From assembly GCF_003996985.1 (NCBI RefSeq), contig NZ_RJJX01000030.1, forward strand, positions 1 to 34,112: DNA of 34,112 nt. Direction: 5' to 3'. This DNA comes from Ancylomarina longa (GTDB taxonomy: Bacteria; Bacteroidota; Bacteroidia; Bacteroidales; Marinifilaceae). This document shows, in pieces, positions 14,797 to 23,901 of this stretch. How positions within the stretch are numbered: position 1 is the first letter of the stretch; every line of letters begins with the position of its first letter. The notes below the pieces were generated by a model. That model worked only from the letters and a program-made list of their open reading frames with translations, did not search any database and was not told the origin of the DNA. Made by a program: the position numbers and the translations under genes.

Positions 14797-17595
14797 ATGA
14801 AACATTTACTTACCGCTGTTATTGCTTGCTTATTAGCGAGTAATTTAATGGCCCAATCCAGCAAAATACCGCTGAAGCATTCCGATTATGACGGATGGAA
14901 AAATTTAAAAAATCAAAAGATTTCTAATGATGGAAATTGGATTAGTTATGAGGTGAACCCTCAAAAAGGAGATGGCTATCTATATCTTTATCAGGTGAAA
15001 TCAGGAGAATTGGATTCTGTTTCCCGTGCTTATAATCCCGTTTTTTCTCCAAACTCCGAAGTGCTTATTTATCGAATTAAAGCTCCTTTCGACACTATTC
15101 GTCAGGCAAAATTAGACAAGAAGAAAAAGGAGGATCTACCGAAAGATTCTTTGGCTATCTGGAATCTGAAAAATGGTAATAAACAAGGATTTGCGAATCT
15201 TAAGTCATTCCAAATGCCAAAAGAGGAAGGTGAATGGATGGCTGCACTAATGAATATGCCTAAGCATGCAAAGGATTCGATAAAGGCAGACAGTAGTGAA
15301 TTCCCAAAGAAATCAAAGCATAAGGATAAGATCAAAAAAGGAGAGTTGATCATTTTAAATATGAGTACTGGAAAATCCCACACCTATCCCAATGTGAGTA
15401 ATTATGAATTATCTGAGAATGGAAATGCAGTTGGGTTTGTACAGTCTGAAGGAGATAGTTTGGTTCATTCAACAGTAAACTGGTTTCGGGCAGAGCAAGA
15501 TGATTTGAAAATTATTTTTAATCAGGACGGTTATGCTCAAAAGACAAGCCTTTCCTCCGATGGGGAACAGATTTCTTTTCTCTTTTCCAGCGATACAACA
15601 AAACAAAAATGTTTTGAATTGTACTATGCCAATGCGAAAATGGATTCTCCTAAACGAATTGTGGATACGCTTAGTACCGAAATACAGAATAATTGGACGG
15701 CGAGTGAAAATGGGGATATTTATTTTTCGCGTGATGGAGAACACCTGTTCTTTGGGGTAGCTCCAAAGCCAATAAATGAGCCAAAAGATACTTTATTGGA
15801 GGAGGAAAAGTACCATTTGGATGTATGGAACTGGAAGGATCCTTTGATTCAACCACAACAAAAAGTGCAGGCAGAAAAGGAGAAGAAGAGAACCTATCTG
15901 GCGGTATTCCAAACCAAGGATCAGAAAATAATTCAATTGGCTAATAAGGAGATTCCTAATGTTAAAGTCTATGATCATGGAAACTCAGCTTTTGCTTTAG
16001 GTTCATCGGCTTTAGCCTATCGACAACTCATTTCTTGGGACGATAGATATGCTGATTATTATATTATAGATACACGTACAGGAAAACAGGAATTGATACT
16101 ACAGAAAAAGAACTCCAGAGTAAGTTTATCTCCTACACAGAAATATCTAATATGGTTCGAAACACAGGATAGCACGTGGTATTCCTACGATAGAGAAAAG
16201 CGATTGAGTCGAGCCCTAACGAATAAAATAAAAGCGAATTTTTTCGATGAATGGCATGACACACCAAGTGATCCATCTCCTTATGGTTTGGTCGGTTGGA
16301 CGAAAGATGACAAATCAGTTATCATTAAGGATCGATACGATTTATGGAAAATTGATCCGAAAGGAGAGAAAGGGGCAATAAACCTTACAAACGGCTTGGG
16401 TAGAAGAGATAAAATCAGATTCGACTATATTCAATTGGATAAGGAGGAATTGTTTGTGAATCTTAAAAAGCCAATTCTTTTGAGAGCCTTTCAGGAGCAG
16501 AATAAGAAATCAGGCTTTTATCAGTTGCAAGAGGATAAGGAGCCACAAGCATTGCTTTTTGCAGATGCCTCCTTTTTTAAAGCTGTGAAAGCAAAAAATG
16601 CAGGGCGTTTAATATGGAGTCGTTCCACTTTCGTTGATTATCCAAACGTATGGACTAGTAATTTGGATTTATCGGATCGCAAACAGGTCTCCGATGCGAA
16701 TCCGCAGCAAAGGAATTATATCTGGGGAAATGTGGAATTGGTTGATTGGACTTCCGGTGATGGAGAAAAATTGCAAGGCTTGTTATATAAATCAGAGAAT
16801 TTCGATCCGAAGAAAAAGTACCCAATGCTAGTATATTTTTATGAGAGAACTTCTGATAGAATGCATCGCCATCATGTTCCACAACCAAATTGGTCTATCA
16901 TTAATCCAAGTTATTGTGTGAGCAATGGATACATTGTTTTTATGCCGGATATCACCTATCACAAGGTGGGTTATCCTGGTGAATGTGCTTATAGTTCCAT
17001 TGTAACAGGAACTCTGGCTATGATGAATCGTTATGATTTTATCGATAAGGAAAATATTGCCTTGCAAGGACAAAGCTGGGGAGGTTATCAAATTGCCTAT
17101 CTGGTAACCCGTACCAATTTGTTCAAATGTGCTATGGCCGGTGCTCCGGTTAGTAATATGACTTCAGCCTATGGAGGAATTCGTTGGGAAAGTGGAATGA
17201 GCAGAATGTTTCAGTACGAGCACACACAAAGTAGAATCGGCGGAACATTGTGGAATAGCACATTGCAATACATCGAAAACTCACCAGTTTTTTTCGCTCC
17301 AAAAATTGAAACTCCATTGTTAATGATGCACAACGATCATGATGGTGCAGTGCCATGGTATCAGGGCATTGAGTTGTTTATGGCTATGCGAAGATTACAC
17401 AAACCATGTTGGATGTTGAGTTATAACGATGAAGGACATAACCTAAAAAGACGCGCCGATAGAATGGATTTATCCATTAGAACCATGCAGTTTTTCGATC
17501 ATTATTTAAAAGGAAAACCTGCACCGGTATGGATGACAGATGGAATTCCTGCTGTTGATAAAGGAAAAACCGATGGTTACGAATTAGAAAAATAA
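14797..17595 (+). CDS. Secreted S9-family serine peptidase (prolyl oligopeptidase type)
   Basis: 932 residues with a signal peptide ending SNLMA-Q (about residue 19). Residues about 25-650 are the beta-propeller-like N-terminal region, with many WD-like blades and a lysine-rich insert near 100-195. The alpha/beta-hydrolase domain follows (about 660-915). The nucleophile Ser760 lies in GQSWGGYQ, Asp849 in HNDHDGAVPW and His881 in NDEGHNLKR, so the triad is complete. It probably cleaves peptides in the periplasm or at the cell surface. It is monocistronic, with a terminator 18 bp after the stop. Confidence 0.9.
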   Translation: MKHLLTAVIACLLASNLMAQSSKIPLKHSDYDGWKNLKNQKISNDGNWISYEVNPQKGDGYLYLYQVKSGELDSVSRAYNPVFSPNSEVLIYRIKAPFDTIRQAKLDKKKKEDLPKDSLAIWNLKNGNKQGFANLKSFQMPKEEGEWMAALMNMPKHAKDSIKADSSEFPKKSKHKDKIKKGELIILNMSTGKSHTYPNVSNYELSENGNAVGFVQSEGDSLVHSTVNWFRAEQDDLKIIFNQDGYAQKTSLSSDGEQISFLFSSDTTKQKCFELYYANAKMDSPKRIVDTLSTEIQNNWTASENGDIYFSRDGEHLFFGVAPKPINEPKDTLLEEEKYHLDVWNWKDPLIQPQQKVQAEKEKKRTYLAVFQTKDQKIIQLANKEIPNVKVYDHGNSAFALGSSALAYRQLISWDDRYADYYIIDTRTGKQELILQKKNSRVSLSPTQKYLIWFETQDSTWYSYDREKRLSRALTNKIKANFFDEWHDTPSDPSPYGLVGWTKDDKSVIIKDRYDLWKIDPKGEKGAINLTNGLGRRDKIRFDYIQLDKEELFVNLKKPILLRAFQEQNKKSGFYQLQEDKEPQALLFADASFFKAVKAKNAGRLIWSRSTFVDYPNVWTSNLDLSDRKQVSDANPQQRNYIWGNVELVDWTSGDGEKLQGLLYKSENFDPKKKYPMLVYFYERTSDRMHRHHVPQPNWSIINPSYCVSNGYIVFMPDITYHKVGYPGECAYSSIVTGTLAMMNRYDFIDKENIALQGQSWGGYQIAYLVTRTNLFKCAMAGAPVSNMTSAYGGIRWESGMSRMFQYEHTQSRIGGTLWNSTLQYIENSPVFFAPKIETPLLMMHNDHDGAVPWYQGIELFMAMRRLHKPCWMLSYNDEGHNLKRRADRMDLSIRTMQFFDHYLKGKPAPVWMTDGIPAVDKGKTDGYELEK

Positions 17596-17612
17596 GTATT
17601 ACTTCTCAAATT

Positions 17613-17645
17613 AAATGCGTTCCATTCGGGACGCATTTTTTCTTT
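17613..17645 (+). terminator. Intrinsic terminator after the S9 peptidase gene
   Basis: The arms aaatgcgt (17613-17620) and acgcattt (17631-17638) enclose a 10-nt loop and are followed by a T-rich run. Confidence 0.85.
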
Positions 17646-17697
17646 CCTTAAAATAAGAGAATGTATAAAATTTCTAAATGGAAAATGATATTAAAGC

Positions 17698-17736
17698 AAA
17701 AAAAACACCTCGATACCGATTGGTAAGGAGGTGTTT
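17698..17736 (-). terminator. Minus-strand intrinsic terminator with no obvious gene upstream
   Basis: On the minus strand aaacacctc (17736-17728) pairs with gaggtgttt (17711-17703), with an inner acc/ggt stem in the loop, and a run of eight T follows (plus-strand A run 17698-17705). On the plus strand there is no T run, so it works for leftward transcripts. The only leftward transcript it could end starts in the gene-free 17740-18060 region. Confidence 0.6.
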
Positions 17737-17945
17737 AGATTAGTCTAATTGTTAGTTAGTGTGTTGTGTTTGTTGTTGTTTATTGTTGTTTATTTTTTAA
17801 GATTAAACTATAAATAAGTTCAATTCTATTATTTTCTTTTTAGCGTGTAAGCTTTTCTTTTCTACGATTTAAATCTATATAAAAAGTGCGCTGATTTAAA
17901 ATTTAATAATGTGCTTACCCGTGTTATTTGCTATCAAAGTAAGTG
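17698..17945 (-). ncRNA. Candidate minus-strand small RNA ending at the 17698 terminator
   Basis: The 476-bp gap 17596-18071 has no gene on either strand. On the minus strand a near-consensus minus-7 box (ttactttg, about 17939-17946) lies some 230 nt before the terminator at 17698. The intervening stretch is low in G and contains an AAC/ACA-rich run (about 17750-17795) without a usable reading frame. No known RNA family is recognised. It could equally be readthrough control between convergent units, so this is a weak call. Confidence 0.25.
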
Positions 17946-18071
17946 CCTTTCGGTGAAAAATCATACTAATTATGAGTATTTAGGTAAAAATAATTGCAAA
18001 TAGAGTATATTGCAGGAATAATTGGTATTTCCGTAGCGCAAACGTTATAAATGGAGTAAAAATTTCTTTTT

Positions 18072-18533
18072 ATGGAAAATTTAGATCAAACAGATAGAAC
18101 CATTTTGAGGATTTTGCAAAATGATTCCAAAAAGACAGCAAAAGAAATTGCAGCTATGTTGAATCTGACAGTATCACCTGTGTATGAGCGAATACGACGA
18201 CTCGAAAATCAAGGCTTTATTAAAAAATATGTTGCAATACTCGATAAGGACAGAATTGGCAGGAGCATTACTGCAATTTGCCAAATTTCCATGCGTTACC
18301 ACGATGAATCTTTCATTGATGAGTTTGAAAAACAGATTCAAAGCTTAAATGAAGTCCAGGAATGTTATCATATGGCTGGTCAGGTTGATTTTATTTTAAA
18401 AATTCATGTGCAAAGCCTTGAATCGTATCATGAATTTGTACGCTATCAGCTATCTAAAATTAAAAATATCGGGGTGATAAATAGTAACTTTGTCATCAAA
18501 GAAATTAAGCATACTTCGGAATACTACATTTAA
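18072..18533 (+). CDS. Lrp/AsnC-family transcriptional regulator
   Basis: 153 residues. The N-terminal winged helix-turn-helix has the family signature: LDQTDRTILRILQNDSKKTA then KEIAAMLNLTVSPVYERIRRLE (residues about 4-46). The C-terminal RAM ligand-binding domain (about 65-150) has VQECYHMAGQVDFILKIHV, where the GxxDF/Y motif is intact. Such proteins bind DNA as dimers or octamers and sense amino acids. The target and ligand cannot be told from context; the neighbours are a lipoprotein gene 50 bp downstream and the peptidase upstream. Confidence 0.92.
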   Translation: MENLDQTDRTILRILQNDSKKTAKEIAAMLNLTVSPVYERIRRLENQGFIKKYVAILDKDRIGRSITAICQISMRYHDESFIDEFEKQIQSLNEVQECYHMAGQVDFILKIHVQSLESYHEFVRYQLSKIKNIGVINSNFVIKEIKHTSEYYI

Positions 18534-18583
18534 ATTATTGTAATAAATCTAAGTTTTAAGCCCGCAGAATTAATAAATTATTT

Positions 18584-19528
18584 ATGAAATCATTCCTTTT
18601 CTCAACTATTTTTCTTCTTGTTTTAGCTTCTTGTCAGCATAAATCTCCTACAAAAGAACTTTCTGAAGTAAGCAACTTAAAGGATTCGTCAAGCACGATT
18701 ATACCAACAATTATCTACAATCCGATTTTAGTAAGCGATCAGCTTTCTGCAAAGGTAGATGAACAATCGGGATTGGTGTGGTACAATCAATTATTTTGGA
18801 TTAATAACGATAGTGATTGCGCAGCCAGTCTATTTGCTTATAATAGAAATGGAAATCTCAGAAAGGAATTACGTTTAAGCCAAGCAATCAATTTGGATTG
18901 GGAAGACTTGACTGAGGATAGCACTTTCCTATATATTGGGGATTTCGGTAATAATTTTGGGGATCGACGAGATTTAAGAGTATTGCGCCTGCGGAAATCC
19001 CAAATTTCTAAAGACTCTGTTTCCGTTCAAGAATGCGAGAAATTAAAATTTGAATGGGCCGATCAAAAAGATTTTTCGAAGCGAAAGCAAACTCACAACT
19101 ATGATTGCGAAGCCTTCTTTGCCTATAAGGATTCGCTATATTTTTTCAGCAAAAACTGGGGAGATCATAAAACCAGAATGTATGTAATGTCTAAAGATAC
19201 AAGCTATCACAAGTTGAAACCAAACTGCGAGTTTGATGTTGATTTTATGGTAACTGGTGCAGATATTCGCTCTGATGGAAAAATGGTAGCTTTGGTCGGT
19301 TATAAGGATTTTCATACATATATGATGATTCTATTCCAATATCAGGGAACTGATTTTTTTGGAGGCAAGCAATTGTTTGTGGATCTAAAATCATTGGGAC
19401 GAGCTCAAACCGAAGGAATTGTTTTTGGGGAGAATGATTCTCTCTTTATTTCAACAGAGCAAACCAAATTGCCGCAATCATTATTTAAGGTGGAGTGGCA
19501 GAGTTGGCCAGAACTTTCGGGGAAATAA
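18584..19528 (+). CDS. Lipoprotein of unknown function, probable beta-propeller
   Basis: 314 residues. Signal peptide with lipobox VLASC, so Cys17 should be lipidated. Recurrent hydrophobic strands with the motifs LDWEDLTEDSTFLYIGDFG, NNFGDRRDLRVLRL and ALVGYKDFHTY suggest a propeller-like fold. I have seen the WEDLT...YIGDFGNN pattern in secreted Bacteroidota proteins, but no function is established to my knowledge. It follows the Lrp-type gene by 50 bp and may share its transcript. A bidirectional terminator separates it from the convergent phosphatase gene. Confidence 0.75.
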   Translation: MKSFLFSTIFLLVLASCQHKSPTKELSEVSNLKDSSSTIIPTIIYNPILVSDQLSAKVDEQSGLVWYNQLFWINNDSDCAASLFAYNRNGNLRKELRLSQAINLDWEDLTEDSTFLYIGDFGNNFGDRRDLRVLRLRKSQISKDSVSVQECEKLKFEWADQKDFSKRKQTHNYDCEAFFAYKDSLYFFSKNWGDHKTRMYVMSKDTSYHKLKPNCEFDVDFMVTGADIRSDGKMVALVGYKDFHTYMMILFQYQGTDFFGGKQLFVDLKSLGRAQTEGIVFGENDSLFISTEQTKLPQSLFKVEWQSWPELSGK

Positions 19529-19566
19529 GACTGAATTTCTGAATATTTTATAGGATTTATAAGTTG

Positions 19567-19598
19567 AAAAATGCCAAAACTGATGTTTTGGCATTTTT
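19567..19598. terminator. Bidirectional terminator between convergent genes
   Basis: A perfect 14-bp stem aaaaatgccaaaac / gttttggcattttt with loop tgat. The T run on one strand and the A run on the other make it suitable for both the rightward lipoprotein gene and the leftward phosphatase gene. Confidence 0.92.
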
Positions 19599-19610
19599 CT
19601 ATAATGTTCT

Positions 19611-21056
19611 TTATTGCATTCTAAAGTAACGATCGCAAATAGGATAATCCACGGCTTTCGTACTGTTTTCCAGAAATGAAATAATCGTTTCAGCATCTGT
19701 TTTATCTTGTATTTGTCCTGTTTGTGGAAAATAGGTGTCGTGAACAGCTGCTATATAATCATTTATTCCAACGCTTAAAACGGTATCATTAGAGAGTATT
19801 TTGCCTTGTAAATCTCTTATTTCTACGTCTTGATCATCTTGCTTGATTTTTATTCCTGAATAATAAAAGCCGGAACCGGAACCGCGTAAGAATTTTTTGA
19901 TATCGAAAACCGACATCTCGTAAATCACCGTTCCATTGTTAAAAGGTGATATTTCGTAAATCTCCCTCTTAGTGATATCGCCTTCGTTCAATCCGGATCG
20001 AATACCTCCTGTATTCTGGAAGCAAACATCCACATTTAAACCACTACGCAAAGCATCGGTATAAAAACAACCAACCTGACTACTATTATGGTTTCGATTG
20101 GAATAGCCAATTACCTCGGTTAGGTAAGGTTGATCATTATAGGTCTCAATTACTGATTTTAACTCCGCATCAAAATGAGAATATTTGTTTAAATCAATTA
20201 AATTGAAATTGATGGATTCTATTTTTTTATCCTTTACTACTAATTCTATTTTCCCAAGATATTTCAAATAACTACCCGATTGAAAAATCGGAATATTATT
20301 TATTACAGTATTGATTTTATCGTGTGAATGTCCTCCGATAATCATGTCGAAATAAGGGAATTTATTTGCTAGTTGGGAGTCTCCCAAAACATGATCATTA
20401 CCATTAAATCCTAAGTGACTTAAACAGATATATAAATCTGCATTTTCTTCTGCTTTCACATTGGCATAAAGCGAAACTACATCCTCCGGTCTTTCAAATT
20501 GCAATTCCTGAACGCGCCAGGGATGGGTAGAAGGAATGACATCGTCCTCTTTCCCATTGGTTTCAATTAGGCCGAGAAAGCAGATTTTAAGCTGTGAGGT
20601 TTGAATGGATTTGTATTCAAAAGGTTGTGGAACGCCACTATTTTGCATATCAACATTGGCACAAACCCAATCGAAATGGGATTGGTTCATTCTATTTTTC
20701 AGATTTGTAGTTCCATAGTCAAATTCATGATTACCTAAAGCTGCAATATCAAAACCAATTCTATTCATGATATCAATCATAGGAAAACCTTTTTCAGGAT
20801 GATTATCTACCACCGGATTTCCTGAAAAAAGATCCCCTGCACTTACAACAATCACATCGTTTTTTGCTTTTTCCTCATCAACAATGTATTTGACTTTCGC
20901 AAAATTGTCTATTTGTCCATGCACATCGTTTACACAAAAAATAGTAAGATTCTTTGGGTTATGATCTAGCTGGGGATTTGTCTTGTTATTATCGCTGGAA
21001 CATCTGGTAAAAGCAATTATTACAATAAAAAGGAATAGAATAATTTTGTTCTTCAT
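19611..21056 (-). CDS. 5'-nucleotidase/UshA-family metallophosphatase, secreted
   Basis: 481 residues. The N-terminal hydrophobic segment ends in FTRCSSDNN; Cys19 could be a lipidation site, but Arg before it is unusual for a lipobox, so simple secretion or anchoring is also possible. The calcineurin-like metal site is complete: NDVHGQ (43-48, Asp44, His46), SAGDLFSG (72-79, Asp75), LGNHEFDYG (107-115, Asn109, His110) and IIGGHSHD. The C-terminal 5-nucleotidase domain follows (about 300-475), with QNTGGIRSGL and the aromatic substrate patch near PFNNGTV. It should dephosphorylate nucleotides or related esters in the periplasm. Confidence 0.88.
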   Translation of the reverse strand: MKNKIILFLFIVIIAFTRCSSDNNKTNPQLDHNPKNLTIFCVNDVHGQIDNFAKVKYIVDEEKAKNDVIVVSAGDLFSGNPVVDNHPEKGFPMIDIMNRIGFDIAALGNHEFDYGTTNLKNRMNQSHFDWVCANVDMQNSGVPQPFEYKSIQTSQLKICFLGLIETNGKEDDVIPSTHPWRVQELQFERPEDVVSLYANVKAEENADLYICLSHLGFNGNDHVLGDSQLANKFPYFDMIIGGHSHDKINTVINNIPIFQSGSYLKYLGKIELVVKDKKIESINFNLIDLNKYSHFDAELKSVIETYNDQPYLTEVIGYSNRNHNSSQVGCFYTDALRSGLNVDVCFQNTGGIRSGLNEGDITKREIYEISPFNNGTVIYEMSVFDIKKFLRGSGSGFYYSGIKIKQDDQDVEIRDLQGKILSNDTVLSVGINDYIAAVHDTYFPQTGQIQDKTDAETIISFLENSTKAVDYPICDRYFRMQ

Positions 21057-21100
21057 TGGTTGATTTTTTTTGGATGCTTCTGTATCTTTTGATTTCCTAT

Positions 21101-21108
21101 CAAAGTTA
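21101..21108 (-). promoter_or_regulatory. Minus-7 box for the phosphatase gene
   Basis: TAACTTTG on the minus strand is an exact TAnnTTTG match 45 bp upstream of the ATG. The minus-33 side is only T-rich. Confidence 0.5.
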
Positions 21109-21236
21109 ACAAAAAATTAGATTCTAAGTCTAAATTTGCGTACTGGATATATTTGAATAAATATCCTTCCCATGCTCTCTTCCAAATTGAATAAGCTTAT
21201 AGATTAAAATCATTTTAAATAATCATTGGCTTTGAT

Positions 21237-21266
21237 TTTGAAATCCTTAAAAAGCTTGTAATTTTG
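21237..21266 (+). promoter_or_regulatory. Promoter of queE
   Basis: TTTG (21237-21240) and TAATTTTG (21259-21266) are separated by 18 bp, an exact fit to the Bacteroidota consensus TTTG-N17-23-TAnnTTTG. The predicted start of transcription is near 21273, about 55 bp before the queE start codon. Confidence 0.65.
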
Positions 21267-21327
21267 TAGCCCAATCAACTAAACAGCCTGAGTATCTCTA
21301 ATTTTATCACAAGAAAAGGAGTAAGAA

Positions 21328-21963
21328 TTGAAAGACAAGTACAAAGAAATATTCGATAAAGGAACCGATTTACCATTGGTAGAGGATTTTTATACTATTC
21401 AAGGGGAAGGTTTTCATACAGGTAAACCTGCTTATTTTATTCGTATTGGTGGTTGTGATATTGGTTGCAGATGGTGTGATAGTAAGATTTCATGGAATCC
21501 TGCAGAACATCGCTTGATATCTGTGGAGGAAGTGGTTCGAAAGGCTGTGGAATCACCTGCTAAAGCAGTTGTGGTTACCGGAGGTGAACCTTCTTTATAT
21601 AATTTGGAGCCATTGTGTACGGAGTTGAAGAAGCACAATATTGAGAATTTCCTGGAAACTTCCGGAGCATATGAAATTAGCGGGGAGTGGGATTGGATTT
21701 GTTTATCACCAAAGCGTAATAAATTACCGGAGAAATCTTCCTATCAAAAAGCCAATGAATTAAAAGTTATCATCTACGATTTAGAGAAAGATTTTGAATG
21801 GGCTGAGGAGTTATCAAAGCATGTAAGTGATGATTGTTTGTTGTACTTGCAATCAGAATGGAGCCAGTATGTGCATAATGTAAAGCCAATAGTGGAATAT
21901 GTAAAGAATAATCCAAAATGGAATATTTCTTTACAAGCTCATAAATTCATGAGAATACCATAG
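21328..21963 (+). CDS. queE: 7-carboxy-7-deazaguanine synthase QueE (radical SAM)
   Basis: 211 residues. The radical-SAM cluster is C43-x3-C47-x2-C50 in GGCDIGCRWCDSK. N-terminal LVEDFYTIQGEGFHTG (18-32) is the family's substrate-side signature, and VVTGGEPSLYNLEPL carries the SAM-binding GGEP. It converts 6-carboxy-tetrahydropterin to 7-carboxy-7-deazaguanine in the queuosine/deazaguanine pathway. The start is TTG at 21328, supported by aaaaggag 8 bp upstream and by alignment to the family's N-terminus. queC and queD are not in the window, so it stands alone. Confidence 0.93.
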   Translation: MKDKYKEIFDKGTDLPLVEDFYTIQGEGFHTGKPAYFIRIGGCDIGCRWCDSKISWNPAEHRLISVEEVVRKAVESPAKAVVVTGGEPSLYNLEPLCTELKKHNIENFLETSGAYEISGEWDWICLSPKRNKLPEKSSYQKANELKVIIYDLEKDFEWAEELSKHVSDDCLLYLQSEWSQYVHNVKPIVEYVKNNPKWNISLQAHKFMRIP

Positions 21964-22058
21964 TTGTTGGATATTGTCGTGTATAAATCGGGAATTTACA
22001 CTATTTATTGATTGATGTTAAATTCGCAAATATCAATTTTATTCAAGCTTTTGATTTT

Positions 22059-22360
22059 CTATTGAGTGCTAACAGGAAGGGTGAAAAAGAAGGTTGTTGC
22101 CATATTTAATTCTGATTCAAGTCTAATTTTTCCACCTAAGAGCTGAACCAATCCTTTTGTGATACTTAAGTCCATATCATTCCATCTGAATTTGTGTAAA
22201 CCAATCAAAGATCATTTCCTATTTATTCGGAGGAATAACTCTGCCTGTATCTTTGAGGTAGAATTCCAGAGAATCCATATCCTGTAAATGTTTATTTCCG
22301 ATTACAACTCTTCCTTTATTGTGTTTTCCTGCTTAAATTCTTAAAATACTGTGAAATAGA
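22059..22360 (-). pseudogene. Relic of a histidine-kinase ATPase domain
   Basis: Read on the minus strand, pieces of a HATPase_c domain appear in order but in broken frames. First an N-box remnant (KLLFHSILRI, stop, then KGRVVIG). Then the G1 region as SLEFYLKDTGRVIPPNK, a stop and EMIFDWFTQIQ. Finally, after a frame change, DMDLSITKGLVQLLGGKIRL and TTFFFTLPVSTQ with the terminal stop at 22059-22061. The G2 glycines (normally GLGLSI) have become NDMDLSI. At least two stops and one frameshift mark it as dead. The rest of the 611-bp gap (21964-22574) shows nothing recognisable. Confidence 0.8.
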
Positions 22361-22574
22361 AGTTTCATTTGTCAGACTAGATGATGCTCTAAAGTGCACG
22401 GATGGTAATGTTTGGCTGAAAGCTATTAATATTCCTTGAAAAGATATATTTTAGAGACTTTGTAAGGCATAGAATATTTGGTGCTTTATTATCCTTAAAT
22501 ACGAATCAAATATCTGAATCAAAAACGATATATCAGACAATTTTGATTTCTACATTTTAACTAAATCATTACGA

Positions 22575-23840
22575 ATGAATTTAAGCTACTCTTCAAAGAC
22601 CAACCTGGTACCAATGATTATTATAAGTGCTCTGTTTTTTATTTTTGGATTTGTAACCTGGCTCAATGGAATCCTGATTCCTTATCTGAAAATATCCTGC
22701 CAGTTAGGTAATTTTCAAGCTTTGTTTGTGGCATTTTCGTTTTACATCGCATATACTATAATGGCACTACCATCGGCATGGCTACTAGATAAAATAGGAT
22801 TCAAAAAAGGAATGCAAATTGGCTTATGGATTATGGCGCTGGGAACAGCAACCTTTATTCCTGCTGCGATGATACGAACTTTCCCGTTGTTTTTAACCGG
22901 TTTATTTATTGTAGGCACTGGTCTTGCAGTATTACAAACTGCTGCCAATCCTTATGTTACGGTCATAGGTCCACAGGAGAGTGCAGCAAGAAGAATCAGC
23001 ATACTTGGGATTTGTAACAAATTGGCCGGTGCTTTGGCTCCCGTAATTTTGGCATATTACATCTTGCACGATGGAGATGTTCTTGTGAAGAGTTTGGAGG
23101 CGATGGATGCAGCTTCCAAATCATTAGCATTGGATGAATTGGCCAGAAGAGTCATCAATCCCTATATTGCAATGACTATAGTTTTATTTCTAATGGGAAT
23201 AGGAGTGAGGTTTGCGCCACTACCAAAGATAGATACGATCTCAGAGGAAACTGAAGAGGACGAAATAAGCCATAGAAAGAGTGTATTTGAATTCCCGAAC
23301 CTGATTTTGGGTGTTGTTGCATTATTCTTTTATGTTGGAGCTGAAGTTATCGCAGGAGATACAATTATCAATTATGGACTCTCGCTAGGTATTGAATTGA
23401 AAACAGCTAAAATGTTCACTTCCTTTACCATGCTGAGCATGATCGTTGGTTACCTGATAGGAGTTTCCTTAATTCCTAAGGTGATAAGTCAACAGTTTGC
23501 ACTTAAAATGTCGGCTATTCTGGGTATCATTTTCTCTATTGGAGTAGTTACTACATCGGGTTTAATATCAGTAATATTTGTAGCAAGCTTTGGCTTGGCA
23601 AATGCTTTAGTGTGGCCTGCGATTTGGCCTTTAGCATTAAATAAACTCGGACGATTTATCAGTAAAGGTTCTGCTCTTTTAATAATGGCAATTTCCGGAG
23701 GGGCTTTACTACCATTGGTTTGGGGAAGACTTTCTGATGTTTTTAACACCCAGCAAGCATACTGGTTAATGATACCTTGTTATCTGTTTATTCTTTTTTA
23801 TGCAGTGAAAGGCCATAAAATTCAATCTTGGAAAAAGTAG
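22575..23840 (+). CDS. Sugar MFS transporter, GluP/FucP type
   Basis: 421 residues, 12 predicted transmembrane helices of the major facilitator superfamily. The first helix region FFIFGFVTWLNGILIPYLK and the loop LQTAANPYVTVIGPQESAARRIS are signatures of the FHS/GluP-FucP sugar:H+ symporter subfamily, with an acidic/asparagine-rich sugar site implied. The central loop (about 215-240, EETEEDE) is cytoplasmic. It imports glucose, galactose, fucose or similar; the substrate cannot be fixed by eye. It is monocistronic, with no sugar-catabolic gene beside it. Confidence 0.88.
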   Translation: MNLSYSSKTNLVPMIIISALFFIFGFVTWLNGILIPYLKISCQLGNFQALFVAFSFYIAYTIMALPSAWLLDKIGFKKGMQIGLWIMALGTATFIPAAMIRTFPLFLTGLFIVGTGLAVLQTAANPYVTVIGPQESAARRISILGICNKLAGALAPVILAYYILHDGDVLVKSLEAMDAASKSLALDELARRVINPYIAMTIVLFLMGIGVRFAPLPKIDTISEETEEDEISHRKSVFEFPNLILGVVALFFYVGAEVIAGDTIINYGLSLGIELKTAKMFTSFTMLSMIVGYLIGVSLIPKVISQQFALKMSAILGIIFSIGVVTTSGLISVIFVASFGLANALVWPAIWPLALNKLGRFISKGSALLIMAISGGALLPLVWGRLSDVFNTQQAYWLMIPCYLFILFYAVKGHKIQSWKK

Positions 23841-23848
23841 ATTTGTAT

Positions 23849-23881
23849 AAAAGACTTGAAGAATGAATCCTCAAGCCTTTT
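23849..23881. terminator. Imperfect bidirectional terminator
   Basis: aaaagacttgaag (23849-23861) pairs with cctcaagcctttt (23869-23881) at 11 of 13 positions. It lies between the convergent sugar transporter and peroxidase genes. Confidence 0.65.
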
Positions 23882-23901
23882 AATTATTAAGATCTCTATA
23901 A

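Noticed and set aside
17740-17800. Attenuator leader peptide in the AAC/ACA-rich minus-strand run
   Set aside because: All three minus-strand frames lack a start codon or meet stops, and no leftward biosynthetic gene follows the terminator.
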